Source: Chthonomonadia bacterium (lineage in GTDB: Bacteria; Armatimonadota; HRBIN16). Taken from it: a DNA stretch of 64,000 bases. The stretch's first letter is position 1, and each line of letters starts with the position of its first letter. The translations under genes were made by a program, and so were the position numbers. The notes under the pieces are model-generated. The model had not been told where the DNA came from. It worked only from the letters and a program-made list of their open reading frames with translations, and made no database searches. Below, piece by piece: positions 55,246 to 61,010 of this stretch. Location: positions 124,001 to 188,000 of the forward strand of contig JABUFA010000002.1 of the NCBI GenBank assembly GCA_013314755.1, read 5' to 3'.

Positions 55246-56115
55246 ATGGACTGGCTTCGAGCGATTTCTGAGGGCGCAATCCTCGTCTCCGACGGCGCCA
55301 TGGGCACGATGCTGCAGTCGCTTGGGCTAGAGGCAGGACAGTGCCCCGAGCTGTGGAATCTGACCCATCCCGAAAAGGTTCAGCAGGTCCATCGCGCCTA
55401 CGTGGAGGTGGGAGCGCAGCTGCTCACCACCAACACCTTCGGAGGCAACCGCGTGCGCCTTGCCGGGCACGGGCTGGAGGCACAGCTCGCCGAGATTAAC
55501 CGGCGGGCGGTAGAGATAGCACGTGAAGCAGCGGGTGACCGCGCCGCCGTGATGGCTTCCGTCGGTCCGACAGGGTTGTTGATGGAGCCTCTGGGCGACC
55601 TGAGTGAAGAGCAGGCGTTCGATATCTTCAGCGAGCAAATTAAAGCGATTCGCGACGGTGGGGCGGATACCGTTATCCTGGAAACCTTTATGGCGCTGGA
55701 GGAGATTGTGGTCGCCCTGCGTGCAGCGAAATCGCTGGGTATGAAGGTGATTGCCAGCATGAGCTTCGGCGCCGGCGAGCGCACGATGATGGGCGTCACC
55801 CCGGAGCAAGCCGCCACCACGCTGATGCAGGAAGGGGCACAGGTCGTCGGAGCAAACTGCAGCACCGGTGCACAGGAGATGGTTCCCGTCATCCGGCGGA
55901 TGCGTGAAGCCGTTTCCATCCCGTTGATTGCCCAGCCCAACGCGGGGATGCCGGTGCTTGTGGAAGGCAAAACCACATACACCCAGAAGCCCGAAGAGAT
56001 GGCGCAGTTCACGCCGCAGTTTGTGCAGGCTGGGGCAAATATCGTGGGGTCATGCTGTGGTTCCACCCCCGAGTTCACACGCGCCATTGTTGCGACGATC
56101 GCCCGTCTGCGCTAA
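55246..56115 (+). CDS. Stand-alone homocysteine S-methyltransferase module
   Basis: The protein has 289 residues; GTGAGGAGGAACT precedes the ATG. It equals the N-terminal homocysteine-binding barrel of methionine synthase (MetH) or betaine-homocysteine methyltransferase: ILVSDGAMGTMLQSLGL, TTNTFGGNRVRL, ANCSTGAQEMV (zinc Cys) and GSCCGSTPEFTRAI (two zinc Cys). The folate- and cobalamin-binding domains of MetH are missing, so the methyl donor is a partner protein or a small molecule. The adjacent CBS protein may regulate it (inference). Confidence 0.9.
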   Translation: MDWLRAISEGAILVSDGAMGTMLQSLGLEAGQCPELWNLTHPEKVQQVHRAYVEVGAQLLTTNTFGGNRVRLAGHGLEAQLAEINRRAVEIAREAAGDRAAVMASVGPTGLLMEPLGDLSEEQAFDIFSEQIKAIRDGGADTVILETFMALEEIVVALRAAKSLGMKVIASMSFGAGERTMMGVTPEQAATTLMQEGAQVVGANCSTGAQEMVPVIRRMREAVSIPLIAQPNAGMPVLVEGKTTYTQKPEEMAQFTPQFVQAGANIVGSCCGSTPEFTRAIVATIARLR

Positions 56116-56197
56116 ACCCGTATCTCTGACAGCATAGCGGAACAGCCCTCGCGCCGATAATTCTGACAGGTAGCGACTTTTTGCGTCAGGGTGCGAG

Positions 56198-57160
56198 ATG
56201 GCGAGACTGCTCCGACAACTATCTCTGCGCAGACGGCTGTTCATTGGCATCTTTCTGTGCATGGCGGCGGTACTGGGGCTGTATACCATCATCGCCTACC
56301 ATCAGATTGTCAATGCACTGCGCGAGGCGGGTCTGTACAGCGATACCTCTTTGCAGGTGGTACGGCGCATTCTCCTGCAATCCCTGCTACCCGTCCTGCT
56401 GGCAGGGCTGGGGATTTCGGCGCTCGCCGCCATTCTGCAGATATACCCCGTGGTAAACCTTATCCGCAGGCTTACTCTTGCAGCACATGCTATCGCCAGC
56501 GGACAGTTCAATCAGCGGGTGCACGCCTCGCGCTGGGCGCCATACGACTTCCATCTGCTTGCCGAGAGCTTCAACCTGATGGCGATGCAGCTGGAGCAGT
56601 ACGCCCTCGCCCAGAAACAGCAACAACGAGAGCTGCAGCGACGCAACGAACTGCTGGAACACCTGTCGGTCACCGATGCGCTCACACAGGTCGGCAACCA
56701 CCGAGCGTTTCAGGAACACCTGCACGCCCAGATAAACCTCGCCTGTCGCCGCGGGCTCTCGCTGTGCCTGATGCTGATTGACGTGGACCGCTTCAAACAG
56801 CTCAATGACACCTATGGACACCTGCAGGGCGACCTTGTCCTGCGCGAGGTGGCGAGGCTCATCACCGAGAATGTGCGTGCATACGACTTTGTGGCGCGAT
56901 ACGGCGGAGAGGAATTTGCGGTCATCCTGCCAGATACAGATATAGAGACCGCCATGGTGGTGGCGGAGCGCGTTCGCCAGATTGTGGAACAACATCCCTT
57001 CCCCAAAGGCAGGGTGACCGTCAGCGTGGGGGTGGCGCAATGGCGTGCGGGTGTGGACCCCGGTAAACTGATACAGGAAGCGGACGACGCGCTCTACCGG
57101 GCGAAGCGTGCCGGGCGAAACCGGGTATGCATTGCGGAGCCGGGCGAACAGGCGGCATAA
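56198..57160 (+). CDS. Membrane HAMP-GGDEF diguanylate cyclase
   Basis: The protein has 320 residues. Two membrane helices (about 14-32 and 60-85) flank a very short periplasmic loop. A HAMP-like linker (IYPVVNLIRRLTLAAHAIASG) and coiled coil follow, then a GGDEF domain (about 155-310). The active site is RYGGEEF, and an RxxD inhibitory I-site (RAYD) lies five residues before it, so it should make cyclic di-GMP and be feedback-inhibited. No EAL or HD-GYP partner is in the window. Confidence 0.93.
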   Translation: MARLLRQLSLRRRLFIGIFLCMAAVLGLYTIIAYHQIVNALREAGLYSDTSLQVVRRILLQSLLPVLLAGLGISALAAILQIYPVVNLIRRLTLAAHAIASGQFNQRVHASRWAPYDFHLLAESFNLMAMQLEQYALAQKQQQRELQRRNELLEHLSVTDALTQVGNHRAFQEHLHAQINLACRRGLSLCLMLIDVDRFKQLNDTYGHLQGDLVLREVARLITENVRAYDFVARYGGEEFAVILPDTDIETAMVVAERVRQIVEQHPFPKGRVTVSVGVAQWRAGVDPGKLIQEADDALYRAKRAGRNRVCIAEPGEQAA

Positions 57161-57178
57161 GCACACAGGAGGTTGAAC

Positions 57179-58204
57179 ATGATTGGAGTTGGGGTTATTG
57201 GCTATGGCTACGCGGGGCGAGCCTTCCACTGCCCGCTCATCGCACAGGTAGAGGGATTGAGGCTTACCGCCATATCCTCACGCGACGCTGGCAGACGCGA
57301 GCAGGCACGCCAGCAGTGGAACGTGCGCGTCTATGAACAGCCCGAACACCTGCTCGCGGATGAACACGTCCAGCTGGTGGTCATCGCTACGCCTCACAAC
57401 ACGCACCATGCCCTCGCGAAGATGGCTTTGCAGGCGAGCAAGCATGTGGTGCTGGACAAGCCGTTCACCATCACCACCGCCGAAGCAGATGACCTCATCG
57501 CCGAAGCACAAAAGCGCAACCTCCTGCTGAGTGTGTTCCACAACCGCCGATGGGACTGGGACTACCTGACCGTGCGCCAGGTGATAGAGGACGGCCTGCT
57601 GGGCGAGGTGTGGCAGGTAGAAAGCTGCGTCGGGCGCTACGGACACTCCAGCCGGTGGCGAGCACAGCGCGACACCATGGGTTCTCTGTTGCACGACTGG
57701 GGCGCACACCTGGTGGACCAGGCACTCCAGCTGATGGGTTTACCGCAACGGGTTATCGCGTGGAAACACCCTCGCGTGTGGCAGGGCGACGTGGAAAGCT
57801 TCATCCGCGCCGTGCTGGACTACGGCGACGGGCGCACATACACCGTAGAGGTCAACTACCTGCGCGCTGCCGAGCGTCCGCGATGGTACGTGCTGGGCGA
57901 CAGGGGCGGACTGGTTAAATACGGGCTGGACCCGCAGGAGAGTGCCCTGAACGCAGGCGACATCACAAAAGCCAGCGAACCGCCCGAACATCAGGCTCGG
58001 CTATGGTTTCGCGAGGGAGACCAGACGGTTTCGCGTACCATGGAAAGCGTGCGTGGGGACTGGCGCGATTACTACCGCAACATCGCCGGTGTGCTTCTGC
58101 GCGGCGAGGCGCTTATCGTAACGCCGGAACAGGCAAGAGAGGTCATCCGCGTGATTGAAGCCTGCCTGCAGTCGGCGGAGACGGGCAAGCTGGTGATTCT
58201 GTGA
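57179..58204 (+). CDS. Gfo/Idh/MocA-family oxidoreductase
   Basis: The protein has 341 residues from ATG 57179, placed 6 nt after CAGGAGG; an in-frame TTG at 57173 lies too close. It starts IGVGVIGYGYAGRAFHCPLI (Rossmann) with LDKPFTITTAEADDL (the EKP-like lysine-proline motif) and has HDWGAHLVDQALQLMG in the substrate domain. It is related to YdgJ/scyllo-inositol-type dehydrogenases. It converges on the ABC permease gene with only 10 nt between stops. Confidence 0.92.
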   Translation: MIGVGVIGYGYAGRAFHCPLIAQVEGLRLTAISSRDAGRREQARQQWNVRVYEQPEHLLADEHVQLVVIATPHNTHHALAKMALQASKHVVLDKPFTITTAEADDLIAEAQKRNLLLSVFHNRRWDWDYLTVRQVIEDGLLGEVWQVESCVGRYGHSSRWRAQRDTMGSLLHDWGAHLVDQALQLMGLPQRVIAWKHPRVWQGDVESFIRAVLDYGDGRTYTVEVNYLRAAERPRWYVLGDRGGLVKYGLDPQESALNAGDITKASEPPEHQARLWFREGDQTVSRTMESVRGDWRDYYRNIAGVLLRGEALIVTPEQAREVIRVIEACLQSAETGKLVIL

Positions 58205-58214
58205 TGCAGGTCTG

Positions 58215-59042
58215 CTACACATCCCGCTTCTGAAACACGAAGATTGCCAGCAGAAGCACGACGGCGACATATCCGAACACATAGCCGATTTCCCATCCGC
58301 CCGGCGGGGTCTCAAACGCCTGAAACCGCTGGCTGGCGAGCATCCGCTCGGGAACTATCACCGCCATCTCCTCCAGTACCCACCGGCGCAGATGGTTCAT
58401 GGGCACAATCCAGCGTACATTGTTCGCCACGTTGATTAACGTCTCAATGTCGAAAACGATGCCGAACTCCCGCATCGGCTTCTCCGACCACGCCACGCCC
58501 GCCGCGATAATGGACAGCGCAATTGTCAGCCCCGTGGAGGCAAAGGTGGAGAAAAGCAGAGTCAATGTGCCGAACAGCACGGGATACAGCAGTACCACCA
58601 GCGGTGCACGCCACGTCTCCCAGTACGCCCTGCCCATCATCAGCCGAACACAAACGTACAGCAGAACCGCCCAGAACAGTGTGTTCAGCAGAGCAAACGA
58701 TAGGATACCTATCCACTTCCCCAGCACCACCTGATAGCGTCGCAGCGGCTTGTACAGGACGGCGTACAGCATCCCGCGCTCGATTTCCAGCGCAATCGCT
58801 CCCGATGCCAGCGTCATCGCCATCACCGAGCCGAAAAACTTCACCACATCCAGCCCCAGAATCAGCGTGATGCGCGGTACGACGCTCTGCACGATGGGGT
58901 CATTGGCACGCACCGACGCGCCCAGCTTCGCCACAAAAACGAAGCCGACCACCGCCAGCGAAGCCAGCAGGGACGCCACCCACAGACGCCGGCGCATCGT
59001 CTCCTTCAGCGTCAGAGAGGCTATGAGCCAGATTGCCCTCAC
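58215..59042 (-). CDS. ABC-2 type transporter permease
   Basis: The protein has 275 residues from GTG 59042, overlapping the ATPase stop as GTGA. Six hydrophobic segments are visible (starting ASLLASLAVVGFVFVAKLG, FFGSVMAMTLASGAIALEIE, FALLNTLFWAVLLYVCVRL). The EIERGMLYAVLYKPLRRYQVVLGKW block is typical of NosY-like/ABC-2 permeases. It forms an exporter with the preceding ATPase. It is the last gene of the five-gene unit headed by the alpha-2-macroglobulin. Confidence 0.88.
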   Translation of the reverse strand: MRAIWLIASLTLKETMRRRLWVASLLASLAVVGFVFVAKLGASVRANDPIVQSVVPRITLILGLDVVKFFGSVMAMTLASGAIALEIERGMLYAVLYKPLRRYQVVLGKWIGILSFALLNTLFWAVLLYVCVRLMMGRAYWETWRAPLVVLLYPVLFGTLTLLFSTFASTGLTIALSIIAAGVAWSEKPMREFGIVFDIETLINVANNVRWIVPMNHLRRWVLEEMAVIVPERMLASQRFQAFETPPGGWEIGYVFGYVAVVLLLAIFVFQKRDV

Positions 59043-59965
59043 TCGTGCTCCTCCACCACCCTTACAAACAGGTCCTCCAGGCTCTCCCGGCGAGGCGCAA
59101 ACCGTATCAAATCGCCGCCTGCCTGCACAATACATCGCGCCAGAGCGGGAATATCCTCCTCGCTCCCTACCTCTGCCGTAAAGCGCGTCCCATCCTCTGA
59201 GATGACTGTCGCCATCGCCCGCACCGCCTGCATCACCCCTTCCGAACGCTCCACCAACTCCACATCAACGACCGGATGCACCTGCAACAGCACATCCAGT
59301 CCTCCCTGCCTCTGCACCCGCCCGCCGCGCAGTATCGCCACCTCGTCGCACACCATCTCCACCTCCGACAGCAGGTGCGAGTTCAGAAAGACCGTCTTCC
59401 CGCGCGATTTCAGATGAAGGATAAGGTCGCGCACGTCCCGCCTGCCGAGCGGGTCTAAGGCGGAGGTAGGTTCATCCAGAATAATCAGGTCGGGGTCATG
59501 CAGGATTGCCTGCGCAATGCCAAGCCTCTGCTGCATCCCTTTGGAAAACTCGCGCACCCGCGATCGCGCCCGCGCCGATAGCCCTACCTGTTCCAGCACC
59601 TCGGGCACGCGCCGAGCCAGCGTGTGCCTGTCCATGCCAGTCAGCCTGCCGTGAAACCACAGCAGTTCCTCGGCAGTCAGCAGGTCGTGGAACTGGAACT
59701 TTTCGGGCAGAAAGCCGATGCGTCGGCGCACGCCCATATCCCGGATGGAGCGACCGAAGATGCGAAAATCGCCCGACGTCGGATACACACAGCCCAGAAG
59801 CATCATAATGGTGGTGGTTTTGCCCGCGCCGTTAGGACCGAGAAAGCCGAAAACGCATCCCACAGGCACTTTCAGGTTCAATGCGTCCACAGCCACCAGC
59901 CTGCGCCGGCGAAAGAGAGATAAGTAAATCTTGGTCAGGTTGAACGTCTCTATTGCCCAGTCCAC
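59039..59965 (-). CDS. ABC transporter ATP-binding protein
   Basis: The protein has 308 residues from GTG 59965, 2 nt after the zinc-ribbon gene stops. It has Walker A GPNGAGKTTTIMMLLG (about 43), the signature EFSKGMQQRLGIAQAIL, Walker B DLIILDEPTSALDPLGR and the switch-region FLNSHLLSEVEMVCDEVAIL. A C-terminal tail of about 80 residues resembles the regulatory domain of ABC-2 ATPases. The substrate is unknown. Confidence 0.94.
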   Translation of the reverse strand: MDWAIETFNLTKIYLSLFRRRRLVAVDALNLKVPVGCVFGFLGPNGAGKTTTIMMLLGCVYPTSGDFRIFGRSIRDMGVRRRIGFLPEKFQFHDLLTAEELLWFHGRLTGMDRHTLARRVPEVLEQVGLSARARSRVREFSKGMQQRLGIAQAILHDPDLIILDEPTSALDPLGRRDVRDLILHLKSRGKTVFLNSHLLSEVEMVCDEVAILRGGRVQRQGGLDVLLQVHPVVDVELVERSEGVMQAVRAMATVISEDGTRFTAEVGSEEDIPALARCIVQAGGDLIRFAPRRESLEDLFVRVVEEHE

Positions 59966-59967
59966 TG

Positions 59968-60741
59968 CTACACCGTCTGCTTCCAAGAACCGAATCGATT
60001 CAGGAAGTACCACGCCCCCACCACCAGCGCGGCAATCGTCACCAGCCCCTGCACGTCCAGAGGCAGGAGATAAAACACAAAGCCCAGCGCGGTCAGCACC
60101 GCCATCACCGTCAGCCAGAGGCGCAACACCTTCTGCACCACCTGCTCCTGCACCGCCCACTCCTTCAACGCGCTGAGAGTCTGCATGGGACTGCCGCACT
60201 GGATACACCGCCGCGCCTCGCCCGGATTCTCCGCACCGCACATCGGGCAGAGCACCAGTTTGCGCTGGGCGAACTCCAGTTCCCGCTTCCACAACTGCAG
60301 TTTACCACGTTCCATGCGCGAGATGGAGGGCGAATTCGACACGGCGTAATCCAGATGCTCAATCGCCTCCTCTAACCTGCCCAGCCTGTACAGCTTTTCC
60401 GCCAGCACCACCCGGGCGATATGGTTTTCGGGATTGGCGACCAACGCATCGCGGGCGCGATACATCTCCTCCTCTTCCATCTTGCGCAGGGCACGCCGGT
60501 TAAACATCTCCCCCAGCCACGGCACAATCGCCATGCCCGACACCATCAGCACCAGCGCCATCAGCATCAGCCACCCGCTGTTGCTCGTCAACAGCAGACC
60601 TATCAAGCCAATATACGTCACCACCAGCACCGCCAGCTCCCCGCCGGTGATGCTACCTTCCACCCACCAGCCGACAAAGCGATACACCGGAAACCCAGCC
60701 AGCAGTGCGCCAACCGAAAACAGAAACACCGCCTCGCCCAT
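59968..60741 (-). CDS. Membrane protein with TPR helices and zinc ribbon
   Basis: The protein has 257 residues. Two to three N-terminal membrane segments are followed by a cytoplasmic region with a TPR-like unit (IARVVLAEKLYRLGRLEEAIEHLDYAVSNSP). A zinc ribbon comes next (LCPMCGAENPGEARRCIQCGSPM, CxxC-x12-CxxC) and two C-terminal membrane segments. The family is not recognised. It sits 5 nt after the HicB-like gene and 2 nt before the ABC ATPase, so it may connect the transporter to the other proteins of the unit (inference). Confidence 0.8.
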   Translation of the reverse strand: MGEAVFLFSVGALLAGFPVYRFVGWWVEGSITGGELAVLVVTYIGLIGLLLTSNSGWLMLMALVLMVSGMAIVPWLGEMFNRRALRKMEEEEMYRARDALVANPENHIARVVLAEKLYRLGRLEEAIEHLDYAVSNSPSISRMERGKLQLWKRELEFAQRKLVLCPMCGAENPGEARRCIQCGSPMQTLSALKEWAVQEQVVQKVLRLWLTVMAVLTALGFVFYLLPLDVQGLVTIAALVVGAWYFLNRFGSWKQTV

Positions 60742-60746
60742 CTCCG

Positions 60747-61010
60747 CTATACCTCGATGGTTACCAGCTTTGCCCCTGCCTGTTCGTCGGTCTCGTCCCA
60801 GAACACCTCCACCGTGTCTTCGGGAATCGGCTGTCCCTCGTCTACCAGGCGCGCCAGATGCGCCTGCAATAACTGCTTCAACAGCACGAGGGCGGCCTCA
60901 TCCGTCTCGCCGTGCGCTATCATGCCCGGCACAGCGGGCAGGACCGCCACCCACCCCTTCGGGTCATCGGGTTCCACAATCACGCGGTAGATTCTACCAT
61001 AAGTGCTCAT
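60747..61010 (-). CDS. HicB-like (UPF0150) small protein
   Basis: The protein has 87 residues; the start overlaps the alpha-2-macroglobulin stop as ATGA. It shows the HicB fold pattern: VIVEPDDPKGWVAVLPAVPGMIAHGETDEAALVLLKQLLQAHL. HicB normally neutralises the HicA mRNA interferase. No hicA-like gene (dsRBD-type, about 60 residues with a conserved His) is beside it, and it has no C-terminal DNA-binding domain. It may serve another role in this operon. Confidence 0.8.
   Translation of the reverse strand: MSTYGRIYRVIVEPDDPKGWVAVLPAVPGMIAHGETDEAALVLLKQLLQAHLARLVDEGQPIPEDTVEVFWDETDEQAGAKLVTIEV

Noticed and set aside
60747-61010. HicAB toxin-antitoxin pair
   Set aside because: Only the HicB-like half is present; neighbours on both sides are unrelated and tightly coupled to it.
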